Source: Oscillospiraceae bacterium
GTDB lineage: Bacteria; Bacillota; Clostridia; Oscillospirales; Oscillospiraceae
Reading direction: 5' to 3'
Assembly: GCA_017516925.1 (NCBI GenBank)
Contig: JAFXAQ010000019.1
Coordinates: 1 to 33,423 of the forward strand
DNA: 33,423 nucleotides
The notes under the pieces were generated by a model, which was given only the letters and a program-made list of their open reading frames with translations, made no database searches and was not told where the DNA came from. Shown here piece after piece: positions 24,821 through 31,867 of this stretch. The translations under genes were made by a program, and so were the position numbers. Numbering within the stretch: position 1 is the stretch's first letter; each line of letters starts with the position of its first letter.

Positions 24821-25492
24821 TTATCCTCTTTCAATATTAAAAACGGTCAGAATTTTGTTTTGAACGGTAAAACGGATATTCATATCAGCAAATCGCAAGC
24901 CGTAGATTCTGTCACTGTCCTTTTGGTAGGAGGGCCTTGGGTCGTGGGATAAAACCTCCCTTAACGCTTGACGCTTATTCTCCGGAACTTTTTGGAGCAA
25001 TTCCTCCGGGAACACAACGTCCAGTAAAAAGTCCTCTGCGTCGTCAGTAAAGCCTCCGGTGGCATCTGTGTGACAGTCACTGTAGGGGATATAGGGTTTA
25101 ATGTCCAAAATAGGTGTGCCGTCCATCAAATCTGCCCCTGCAACATGGATTACCGTTCCATACGCCTTAGTTTCCTCAAGACTAAGAATTTTTACGCTGG
25201 AAAGCCCGATGGAATTGGGACGAAAAGGGGACCGCGTTGCAAAAACACCGAGACGTGTATTGCCGCCTAATCTGGGTGGGCGGACAGTGGGAGACCAGTC
25301 CTCCCGGACAGCTTCAGAAAACTGCCAAATGATCCATAGGTGTGAGAAGTTCTCCAGTCCGCGCAGCGCATCCGGATTCCGGTATTCCGGCTCAAAGATG
25401 ATTGTGGAGACAAGCTCTTTGGCCAAACCGCTTTGTCTGGGAATACCGAATTTATCGGGGAAGTCACTTTTCATCCGGGCAACCGCGCGCAT
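24821..25492 (-). CDS. trmO: tRNA (N6-threonylcarbamoyladenosine37-N6)-methyltransferase, TrmO/TsaA family
   Basis: A 223-residue SAM-dependent enzyme adding a methyl group to t6A at position 37 of tRNA. Signatures: DFPDKFGIPRQSGL, GLENFSHLWIIWQFSEA, RLGVFATRSPFRPNSIGLSS, and TPILDIKPYIPYSD, then a C-terminal domain with HDPRPSYQKD. An ATG at 25507 is also in frame (MKDIK added). I prefer the ATG at 25492 because AAGGA lies 7-11 bases upstream and the protein then begins MRAVARMKSDFPDKF like its relatives. It abuts the znuB stop and is probably co-transcribed with the metal transport genes, without an obvious functional link. Confidence 0.92.
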   Translation of the reverse strand: MRAVARMKSDFPDKFGIPRQSGLAKELVSTIIFEPEYRNPDALRGLENFSHLWIIWQFSEAVREDWSPTVRPPRLGGNTRLGVFATRSPFRPNSIGLSSVKILSLEETKAYGTVIHVAGADLMDGTPILDIKPYIPYSDCHTDATGGFTDDAEDFLLDVVFPEELLQKVPENKRQALREVLSHDPRPSYQKDSDRIYGLRFADMNIRFTVQNKILTVFNIERG

Positions 25493-25507
25493 TTTAATGT
25501 CCTTCAT

Positions 25508-26347
25508 TTAACGACCAACCTTTCTGAACAGAAACGAGATGGCGAAGAACAGCGCCATTACAAGAGAAATGGAAGCGCCTGCGGAAACACCAAGGAAGTA
25601 GGAAAGAACCAAACCGGCAATTCCGGATATTAAGGCAAATACCACTGAAAACAGATGATATTGCTTTAAATTCTTCGCAATATTTCTGGAAGTGGCACCG
25701 GGCAAAACCATCAGGGAGTTGAGTATCAAAAGTCCAACCCAGGAGATAGCCAAGGTCACCACAATGGCAATGGCGGTGGTGAAAACAGCTTGGGTGATGC
25801 CAACAGAAACTCCCCGGGAGGAGGCAAGCTGTGGATGAATAGAAGACAGCGACATTTTATTTGAAAACAAAACCCAGAATATCACCACTGCCAAAAGTAT
25901 TAACCCCAGTATTCCAATTTCTCCGGGAGTCACAGATAGAATATCACCAATAAGATATTTGTTGTATTTTGTGAAGCTGTTTCCGTTGAAGGTAGCGATG
26001 AAAATACCCAAAGCTACGGCAGTGCTGGAAAACACACCGATCAGTGTATCTGCAGCCTGGTTGCTGCGGTGACGCACATAAGAAAACAGCAGCGCAAAAA
26101 ATGCTGAGAAAGCTACTGCGACCCAGGTGGGGCTTGCAATACCGAAAATTGCGCCAATGGCAATTCCGGTAAAAGCAGAGTGCCCAAGGGCGTCTGAGAA
26201 GAAGCTCATTTTTCCGGTTACAATCATCGTGGACATTAAACCAAAAAGTGGCGTCATTAACAGCACAGCCAGAAAGGCATTTTTCATAAAGTTCCAGTGA
26301 AGAATATCAAGAGGAAGCGCATCACAAATAGCATACCAAAGACTCAT
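25508..26347 (-). CDS. znuB: Zinc/manganese ABC transporter permease
   Basis: A 279-residue ABC-3 family membrane permease with about eight hydrophobic segments. Family features include FLAVLLMTPLFGLMSTMIVTG, FFSDALGHSAFTGIAIG, the AADTLIGVFSSTAVALGIF loop and SWVGLLILNSLMVLPGATSRNIAKNL. It forms the channel of a high-affinity Zn or Mn importer with ZnuC and ZnuA. The ATG at 26347 overlaps the znuC stop (ATGA), so the longer open frame upstream, which runs through the znuC end, is not used. Zn versus Mn specificity cannot be decided from the permease alone. Confidence 0.93.
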   Translation of the reverse strand: MSLWYAICDALPLDILHWNFMKNAFLAVLLMTPLFGLMSTMIVTGKMSFFSDALGHSAFTGIAIGAIFGIASPTWVAVAFSAFFALLFSYVRHRSNQAADTLIGVFSSTAVALGIFIATFNGNSFTKYNKYLIGDILSVTPGEIGILGLILLAVVIFWVLFSNKMSLSSIHPQLASSRGVSVGITQAVFTTAIAIVVTLAISWVGLLILNSLMVLPGATSRNIAKNLKQYHLFSVVFALISGIAGLVLSYFLGVSAGASISLVMALFFAISFLFRKVGR

Positions 26348-27096
26348 ACGCCGCCTCCTTTTCTGTGAAAGACAGCATGAAACGCTTTCGATTCCAGTAC
26401 GTCCTTTGGGCTGCCCTGGCAAATGATGCCCCGGTCAATCAAGACAACCTGATCAGCGTATCTGTCAAGCATTCCGAAATCGTGGGTAGTCATTAAAATA
26501 GAAAGGTCATAATCTCGACGGATTTCGTCCAACATTTCCATCAGGCTTTCCATGCCCTCCACATCCACACCGGATAAGGGTTCATCCAGAATAAGAATAT
26601 TTGGGATAGGTTCAAGTGCCAGTGCAAGAAGAACTCTTTGCAGCTCGCCGCCGGACAGGGTGCCGATGCGCTTGTTTATCAAATCCTCACCGTGAACTCT
26701 TGACAGACATTCCAGAATGGTCTGCCGCATTTTTTTGGAAGCGCCTAAAAATACCGGACGCTTACTCATACAGCAGCAAAACAAATCCGCAACACTAACC
26801 GGGTCACCGGGATCGAAGACTGGGCTTTGGGGAACATAACCGATTTTCATTTTTCGGTTTCGTTGTCCGGGAACGGAAAAGGAAATCACACCGGTGTAGT
26901 CTTGCTGACCCAAAATGGACTTTATCAGCGTGCTTTTTCCGGCACCGTTAGGACCGATTAAGGCAACCAGTTCACCGCAATGCGCATGCAGATTTATCTT
27001 TTCCAGTATCGTTTCATTTCCGATTTTAACACCCAGGTCTTCAATGCGCAGGCAACAGGAATGACCGCAGCTGCCGCCATGGGAACCGATATTCAT
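26344..27096 (-). CDS. znuC: Zinc/manganese ABC transporter ATP-binding protein
   Basis: A 250-residue ABC ATPase. Walker A GPNGAGKST (48-56), Q-loop YVPQSPVFDPGDPVSV, signature LSGGELQR (147-154), Walker B NILILDEPLSG (166-176) and the H-loop TTHDFG are all intact. It has an unusual N-terminal extension rich in His and Cys (MNIGSHGGSCGHSCC) before the normal start of the fold (LRIEDLGVKIG), which looks able to bind metal. A cysteine triplet (LFCCCMSK) lies near residue 107. The ATG at 27096 overlaps the znuA stop (ATGA). Confidence 0.93.
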   Translation of the reverse strand: MNIGSHGGSCGHSCCLRIEDLGVKIGNETILEKINLHAHCGELVALIGPNGAGKSTLIKSILGQQDYTGVISFSVPGQRNRKMKIGYVPQSPVFDPGDPVSVADLFCCCMSKRPVFLGASKKMRQTILECLSRVHGEDLINKRIGTLSGGELQRVLLALALEPIPNILILDEPLSGVDVEGMESLMEMLDEIRRDYDLSILMTTHDFGMLDRYADQVVLIDRGIICQGSPKDVLESKAFHAVFHRKGGGV

Positions 27097-27968
27097 TCCA
27101 GCGCCTCCTTTAGCGTATCAATGTTGTGCTTCATAGCATCGAAATAATTTCTGTGGGACATACACATATCCAAATCGTAAATTCTTGCGCCAGTTTCTGC
27201 GGAGATAATCTCGGCTGCAGAGGTGCTGCCGTTGCATTCGGTAAAAATTGCAGGCAGGTTGTGTTCGGCAACCATCTTTGTCAGAGAAATCAGCTCTGCT
27301 GCGGAAGCTTCACTGCCGGATTCTTCCTCAATTGCATGAATGATGTGCAGGTCAAAGGCTTGCGCCATATAGGAAAAGCCGTCGTGGAAGGTGATAATAT
27401 CACGGCAAGACAGTACACCCAGTTTTTCCTTTCCATAGGCAGATAGTTCTGCCAAGCTTTCCTGAAGCGCAGAGAAGTTTCGTTTGAAGATTTCTTTGTT
27501 TGCAGGATAGATGGATGATAGCGATTTATAAATGTTTTCTGCCATAATGGATGCATTGGCAGGGGAGAGCCAGATATGACTGTCTGTATCGTGGTGGTGA
27601 TCTTCGTGGTGGTGCGCATCTTTATCAGGGCAAATCAGCGTAATCCCTTGCGAGCAATCCACGGTTTTTTTTGCAGCCAACAGGCTATCCTCCAGAAAGT
27701 CTTCCATACCGGCACCGGACAGTACCACAACCTCTGCCCCTTCGATTGCCCGCATTTGGCTGACCTGCAAGGTATAATCGTGCAGACAAGATACGCTTTC
27801 GGTAATAAGCTTGGAAACCGTAATACCGGTGCCCTCACAAATTGCCGTTGTAAAATCATACACAGGTTGTGTTGTGGCAACAATCTGTGTCTCTGGCTTA
27901 TCTTGCCGGCATCCCAATAAGCACCCGACAATTGTCAAACAGAGAAAAATGCATCCAATCCTTTTCAT
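27093..27968 (-). CDS. znuA: Zinc/manganese-binding lipoprotein of ABC transporter
   Basis: A 291-residue cluster A-I solute-binding protein. It begins with a lipoprotein signal (MKRIGCIFLCLTIVGCLLGC, lipobox LLGC with lipidated C20). The mature part has ATTQPVYDFTTAICEG, the ligand region SCLHDYTLQVSQM (H63), a His-rich loop AHHHEDHHHD (residues 118-127), DSHIWLSPANA (H131) and HDGFSYMAQAF. The His-rich loop favours zinc over manganese. The open frame continues upstream without a sensible signal peptide, so ATG 27968 is chosen, with a weak GGATGG site. It lies 31 bases after the hexosaminidase gene, with no promoter seen between. Confidence 0.92.
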   Translation of the reverse strand: MKRIGCIFLCLTIVGCLLGCRQDKPETQIVATTQPVYDFTTAICEGTGITVSKLITESVSCLHDYTLQVSQMRAIEGAEVVVLSGAGMEDFLEDSLLAAKKTVDCSQGITLICPDKDAHHHEDHHHDTDSHIWLSPANASIMAENIYKSLSSIYPANKEIFKRNFSALQESLAELSAYGKEKLGVLSCRDIITFHDGFSYMAQAFDLHIIHAIEEESGSEASAAELISLTKMVAEHNLPAIFTECNGSTSAAEIISAETGARIYDLDMCMSHRNYFDAMKHNIDTLKEALE

Positions 27969-27999
27969 TATCAACCATCCAAATAGTCTTTTGTTCCGA

Positions 28000-30306
28000 T
28001 TACAGCTTGATACCCTCCAAACGACCCAGGAACACCTTTGCGTCAAAGTCAGGATTCTGCTCCAGCGTGATTGCAGCGATAGGTGCCTTTCGTGTTGGAA
28101 TGTACTCATAAATATACAATGTTTCCGGTTCGCCCTGAGGATTTACCACAGTTTCGCTGTCACAGTACCAGACGGCGGTGTAGCCGGTATGACGATAGGT
28201 AGGGTGCGGCAGCGGAGCATTTTGCCGGCGATTAAAATAGCCCACATTTCCACCGTAGGTCACTGGAACCTTTTCAGTTGTCCCATCAGCATAGCGAATA
28301 TTATAATTTGCCACCACATCCAGCTTTGTCCAGGGCTGACGTGTAATGCGGCGCTTGGCTGCGTGGGAGAAAATGATACTGTCGTATTGACCGTTAACCT
28401 GTACAGTGTCGCCGGGTGTCTCGGCCAGCAATACTCTTTGGGCGCTCCGTTGTAGAGACGGGTAGGAAATGTGTTGCAGCTGCTGACGAAGCTGGGTGAT
28501 TATTCTGCGCAAAATTCTGTCATAGCATAGACGGAAATTGTGGTGGTACCTTTCTGCCCATAGAAGCTGCGCTGTCAGCAGCAGGTCATAGAGTTTTCCT
28601 TCCTGTTGCAGCGCTTCTTCGTTGGTTGCTACCCAGGCGGAGATTTGGCCGCCGTGGATACCAGGCTTGCGGATACGGCTTTCATAGCGGGGGAAATGGC
28701 TGGAATAGAGGTTGCCAATCATAACATCAAAGCCCTTTTCCAGCAGATTATCTTCAATATCCTTGGTAAGATGGAAGTACCAGATAAAGTCCAGCATCAC
28801 AATATCCTTGGGAATCATATTAATTGCTTCCGGGGTCTGGTACTTGGTTACCGGCTGGAGCATATCCGCCCATATCATCATCCTTAGACCCTTTGAAGCC
28901 AGATAATCGTGGATTTTGCATACATCCTCCGCAAACAGCTGGGCGGGTGTTTTTTTCTTGCAGATGGGGCAGGCACCGATGGTGCGGACCTCGTCGTGAC
29001 CCATATGGACAAATTCTCTCGGCTCAAACACCTCTATAATCTCATCAATTACATCGAAGAGAATCTCATAGCTACGGGGGTTGGAGGGGCAGTAATCGTG
29101 ACGATAAAACTGGCTGGGCAGCATATCTTCAATCCGTGTGTCCACAGCCTCAGTTGCTTCATCCGCAGCAATTTCTGCAATTTCCGGATAGGCAATGGTG
29201 AGATATTGCACGTGTGCCAGACTTTGTACCTCCGGAATAACGTCAATGCCAAAGCTGCGGATATAATGGATATAATCCTTCAGCATTTCCTTGGTGATTG
29301 GCTTTCCTTCAGCAATACCGTTGTGGGGGAATGCGGGCCAGCCATGCTTATTCATCTCAACTGCATGGGCAAAAGCCTCGCTGATTTTCGGGTGCCGCTC
29401 ATAGATCATACCGCCGGAAACCTGCAAAATCACCGTGTTATAGCCCATCGGGGAGATGATATACTTAATCAAGCGCTTTGCAAAATCCATCTGTTCTTCA
29501 GAAGGAATGAATAAATGCACACCACGGAAGCTTTTAAAGGGACTGTCGCTGATCTTAACGGAAGGGACAGTCTTATCACCCAACAGCTTTATAAAGGTCT
29601 CTGCGCCGCTGACAAAGCCCCGGAGGTTTGCTGCCTGAATTTTTGCGCCTTGGGTGTCAACCTCCAGCTCATAGCCGTCAGCAGGCAAGGAGGAATTTGT
29701 TATAAAGCGAATATTACCTGAGCTTTCGGAAAGAGGCAGACCGGATTTCTCACGGAATTTTTCGCAGAGTATCTCCGCAGCTCTCTTTTCGTCGCTGCTT
29801 TCGGCAGTGCAGCCGGTAAAGGAAGTAAGCGAGATGTCGGCACCGGTTACCTGAATTGTATTTGGTGTTGGAAATAGATCAATTCCTTCATCCAGCGCAC
29901 CGTACAGTGTGATGCCCTCGACCTTCAAGTGGGCAAAGTCAGAGCAAAGGACGATTTCCAGACTCTGGCAAAGGGTATTTGCTTCCAAGGTCAGAAGTTG
30001 GTCCGTTATGTTCTTGCCTGTTTCTGCGGTATGTCGATACAGCAGCTGGTTGCCACAGTAAACAGCTGCGGAACGCAAACTGGGTTTTGCACCCAGTTGC
30101 AGCTCTACCGTATCCACATAGCAGGGCTTTGGCAGCTTCAGGCAGAGTGTTACATCCTGGTCACCGATAACATTCCAATTCAGCTGTAATAAATGTCCTT
30201 CTACGGGGTTGCCGGAGAATTCAGCCTGAGGGACAATGCTTGTTCCGGTGTAGGAATAAGAAAAATCTATTATGTCCAGAAGTTCATTGAGTTTGCCGAT
30301 TTTCAT
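28000..30306 (-). CDS. Glycoside hydrolase family 20 beta-N-acetylhexosaminidase-like
   Basis: A 768-residue protein. Residues about 25-135 resemble a discoidin-like beta-sandwich. Residues about 145-245 resemble the GH20b domain, and from about 255 a TIM barrel begins (FRGVHLFIPS). The catalytic Asp-Glu pair lies in EFVHMGHDEVRTIG (D438, E439; H-x-G-x-D-E motif of GH20). Further barrel parts are VIPEVQSLAHVQYL, MMIWADMLQP and GGQISAWVATNEE. A C-terminal beta-rich region of about 150 residues follows. There is no signal peptide, so it should act in the cytoplasm on imported N-acetylhexosaminides such as host-glycan or chitobiose-type fragments (inference). The ATG at 30306 has AGGAGG upstream and a promoter at 30337-30365. 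Confidence 0.9.
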   Translation of the reverse strand: MKIGKLNELLDIIDFSYSYTGTSIVPQAEFSGNPVEGHLLQLNWNVIGDQDVTLCLKLPKPCYVDTVELQLGAKPSLRSAAVYCGNQLLYRHTAETGKNITDQLLTLEANTLCQSLEIVLCSDFAHLKVEGITLYGALDEGIDLFPTPNTIQVTGADISLTSFTGCTAESSDEKRAAEILCEKFREKSGLPLSESSGNIRFITNSSLPADGYELEVDTQGAKIQAANLRGFVSGAETFIKLLGDKTVPSVKISDSPFKSFRGVHLFIPSEEQMDFAKRLIKYIISPMGYNTVILQVSGGMIYERHPKISEAFAHAVEMNKHGWPAFPHNGIAEGKPITKEMLKDYIHYIRSFGIDVIPEVQSLAHVQYLTIAYPEIAEIAADEATEAVDTRIEDMLPSQFYRHDYCPSNPRSYEILFDVIDEIIEVFEPREFVHMGHDEVRTIGACPICKKKTPAQLFAEDVCKIHDYLASKGLRMMIWADMLQPVTKYQTPEAINMIPKDIVMLDFIWYFHLTKDIEDNLLEKGFDVMIGNLYSSHFPRYESRIRKPGIHGGQISAWVATNEEALQQEGKLYDLLLTAQLLWAERYHHNFRLCYDRILRRIITQLRQQLQHISYPSLQRSAQRVLLAETPGDTVQVNGQYDSIIFSHAAKRRITRQPWTKLDVVANYNIRYADGTTEKVPVTYGGNVGYFNRRQNAPLPHPTYRHTGYTAVWYCDSETVVNPQGEPETLYIYEYIPTRKAPIAAITLEQNPDFDAKVFLGRLEGIKL

Positions 30307-30336
30307 AAAGCGCCTCCTGCGTATTCATATAGACAC

Positions 30337-30365
30337 ATTTTAGCAAAATGGACTGTAAAAGTCAA
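30337..30365 (-). promoter_or_regulatory. Sigma-A promoter of the hexosaminidase-znu block
   Basis: On the minus strand, TTGACT (30365-30360) and TAAAAT (30342-30337) with 17-base spacing. The predicted start near 30330 leaves a leader of about 24 nt. It is the only clear promoter seen upstream of the hexosaminidase, znuACB, trmO and deacetylase genes. No Zur-type palindrome was recognised in it. Confidence 0.78.
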
Positions 30366-30388
30366 TTTCACAGACATATTTTCACGAC

Positions 30389-30416
30389 AAAAAGGAGGCT
30401 GCTGGCTGCAGCCTCC
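30389..30416 (-). terminator. Intrinsic terminator of the small minus-strand gene
   Basis: Read on the minus strand: GGAGGCTGC, loop AGCCA, GCAGCCTCC, then TTTTT (stem 30394-30402 with 30408-30416, T-run 30393-30389). It lies 6 bases after the stop of the 76-residue gene and separates it from the hexosaminidase promoter. Confidence 0.9.
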
Positions 30417-30421
30417 AAATA

Positions 30422-30652
30422 TCAGTGGTTTTCCAACCACTCGTTTACCTTTGCCTTACCAATACGCTGGATATCCTCCTGAGGGTAGGGAGATGCCTCA
30501 CCACCGTTTACGTACAGAAAGTAAAGACCTGCAGGTGTCTGATACAGTGTTTCTTCGTAACCGACAGGGTCACCGAAGCTTCCGAAGGTTGTCTTCTTAA
30601 TCAGGGTTGCGGTTTCGGTATCATATTCTTTTTTGCAAATAATTTTTTTCAT
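30422..30652 (-). CDS. Small conserved protein of unknown function
   Basis: A 76-residue soluble protein starting MKKIICKKEYDTETATLIKK, with YEETLYQTPAGLYFLYVNGG in the middle and a C-terminal helix (KAKVNEWLENH). It resembles, from memory, a widespread group of small uncharacterised Firmicute proteins (KKIINGKxYDTETA... TLYRKKTGEYFLYGEGG), often found near mobile or phage genes. No function is known to me. ATG 30652 follows GGAGGA. It is a complete single-gene unit with its own promoter (30684-30711) and terminator (30389-30416), which argues that it is really expressed. Confidence 0.85.
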   Translation of the reverse strand: MKKIICKKEYDTETATLIKKTTFGSFGDPVGYEETLYQTPAGLYFLYVNGGEASPYPQEDIQRIGKAKVNEWLENH

Positions 30653-30683
30653 TATGTATTCCTCCATAGTTTAATACACAATC

Positions 30684-30711
30684 ATTATATCGTGGATATT
30701 GGCAAAATCAA
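30684..30711 (-). promoter_or_regulatory. Promoter of the 76-residue small protein gene
   Basis: On the minus strand, TTGATT (30711-30706) and a perfect TATAAT (30689-30684), 16 bases apart. The leader to the ATG at 30652 is about 25 nt with GGAGGA before the start. Confidence 0.75.
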
Positions 30712-30741
30712 GAGGTTTTCTGGCACATTTCCGGTAAATTC

Positions 30742-30770
30742 TGGACGAAATGGTTAAATTATGTTATAAT
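30742..30770 (+). promoter_or_regulatory. Promoter of the GNAT acetyltransferase gene
   Basis: TGGACG (30742-30747, 4 of 6 matches to TTGACA) and a perfect TATAAT (30765-30770) with 17-base spacing. It stands back to back with the promoter of the small minus-strand gene. The predicted start near 30777 leaves a very short leader with GAGGAAGG before the GTG at 30793. Confidence 0.65.
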
Positions 30771-30792
30771 TCTTGCAGAGGAAGGTGTTATT

Positions 30793-31443
30793 GTGCAAAA
30801 TATTCCAATGTTTACCACAGAAAACGGTATAGCCAGCTTGACCTTAAAGGAAATTCCGTACACCCATAAAGCGTATATTACCATCCAGGATGCCAGTCAG
30901 CCAAGGGAGCTCTTGGCGGAATGTGTGGATTTTTGCCGTGCTGTGGGTGCGGAGGAATTCTATGCAACCGGACATAACTTTTTGGAGAGCTTCCCGTTGC
31001 ACACAACTATCTATGAAATGAAACGTCCTATTTCTGATTTGCCGGAAACGGATGCTTGTCTGTTTCCGGTGCAGGAGAAGACAATGGAACAATGGCGCAA
31101 TATTTACAACTGCAGGATGTCGGGAGTGTCCAATGCTGCTTTCATGACAATTGCGGATGCGCAAAGACATATCCGGGAGGGAAATGCCTATTTTGTGCAT
31201 AGAAATGGCACACTTTTGGGGATTGGCATTGCCGGTGGAGAAAGAATAGAAAATGTGATTTCTGTCGTACCCGGTTCGGGACAGGCTGTTCTTTCTGCTT
31301 TGCTTTCTGTACTGTCCGGTGAAATTGCCGGCTTGATAGTTGCCGATGATAACCGGAGGGCAGTTGCGCTTTATGAGCGACTTGGTTTTGTAAAAACCAG
31401 AGAAATATCACGTTGGTATAAAATTTTTCTGGATGTCAAGTAA
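30793..31443 (+). CDS. GNAT-family N-acetyltransferase
   Basis: A 216-residue protein. The C-terminal half has the acetyl-CoA fold: the beta-strand region NAYFVHRNGTLLGIGIAGGE, and VADDNRRAVALYERLGFVKT, the typical end motif (N-x-x-A-x-x-L-Y-E-x-x-G-F). The canonical Q-x-x-G-x-G/A loop is represented by VVPGSGQAVLSALLSVLSGE. The N-terminal 100 residues are divergent and may form a second, degenerate GNAT-like domain. The substrate is not predictable. The GTG at 30793 is used, with GAGGAAGG 8-15 bases upstream. It stands alone between divergent promoters and the ylxM promoter. Confidence 0.82.
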   Translation: MQNIPMFTTENGIASLTLKEIPYTHKAYITIQDASQPRELLAECVDFCRAVGAEEFYATGHNFLESFPLHTTIYEMKRPISDLPETDACLFPVQEKTMEQWRNIYNCRMSGVSNAAFMTIADAQRHIREGNAYFVHRNGTLLGIGIAGGERIENVISVVPGSGQAVLSALLSVLSGEIAGLIVADDNRRAVALYERLGFVKTREISRWYKIFLDVK

Positions 31444-31449
31444 AAACAC

Positions 31450-31478
31450 TTGACAAACCAATCAATGTGTAGTATCAT
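31450..31478 (+). promoter_or_regulatory. Sigma-A promoter of ylxM-ffh
   Basis: A perfect TTGACA (31450-31455) and TATCAT (31473-31478) with 17-base spacing, starting just after the stop of the acetyltransferase gene. Predicted transcription start is near 31485. Confidence 0.82.
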
Positions 31479-31486
31479 ACATCAGG

Positions 31487-31508
31487 TGTCAAGGAAGAAG
31501 CCTTGACA
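31487..31508 (+). promoter_or_regulatory. 5'-end hairpin of the ylxM-ffh mRNA
   Basis: A perfect 8-base stem TGTCAAGG (31487-31494) and CCTTGACA (31501-31508) with loop AAGAAG. It lies at the predicted 5' end of the transcript and directly before the GGGAGG binding site (31509-31514). There is no T-run, so it is not a terminator. It may protect the message from decay or tune ylxM translation. Confidence 0.55.
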
Positions 31509-31520
31509 GGGAGGTCTTTT

Positions 31521-31865
31521 ATGGGCGCATTGGAGATGACGCTGCTTTTTGATTATTACGGCGAATTGCTGACAGAGCGTCAGCGCATGTGCATTGACCT
31601 GCGGCATAATCAGGACCTTTCTCTGGCAGAAATTGCTCAGGAGTTAAATGTGAGTCGTCAGGGTGTTCACGATAACCTGACAAGGGCTGAAGCGCTCCTG
31701 CGAAATATGGAGGAGAAGACTGAGTGTGTTCGCCGTGACCTGGCTTCCCGAAAGGCAATCGCCAGAATTCTGGAGATTGCAAAAGAACTCGAAACGAACA
31801 AAGATACCTATGTGTCCGACCTGGCAGGGCAGATTATTGCCGTTGCTGAGGGTGTGGAGGAATAA
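31521..31865 (+). CDS. ylxM: YlxM-family DNA-binding/SRP-associated protein
   Basis: A 114-residue helix-turn-helix protein of the UPF0122/YlxM family, which is nearly always encoded just before ffh. The HTH part is LLTERQRMCIDLRHNQDLSL followed by AEIAQELNVSRQGVHDNLTR, resembling sigma-70 region 4. The rest is a charged helix. YlxM has been linked to the signal recognition particle in Gram-positives; that role is family knowledge, not visible here. ATG 31521 follows GGGAGG at 31509-31514; a TTG further upstream at 31503 is in frame but lies in the leader hairpin. It is 2 bases before ffh. Confidence 0.93.
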   Translation: MGALEMTLLFDYYGELLTERQRMCIDLRHNQDLSLAEIAQELNVSRQGVHDNLTRAEALLRNMEEKTECVRRDLASRKAIARILEIAKELETNKDTYVSDLAGQIIAVAEGVEE

Positions 31866-31867
31866 CA

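Noticed and set aside
27969-27999. Zur operator or separate promoter for znuA
   Set aside because: The 31-base gap shows no palindrome and no -35/-10 pair of acceptable quality.
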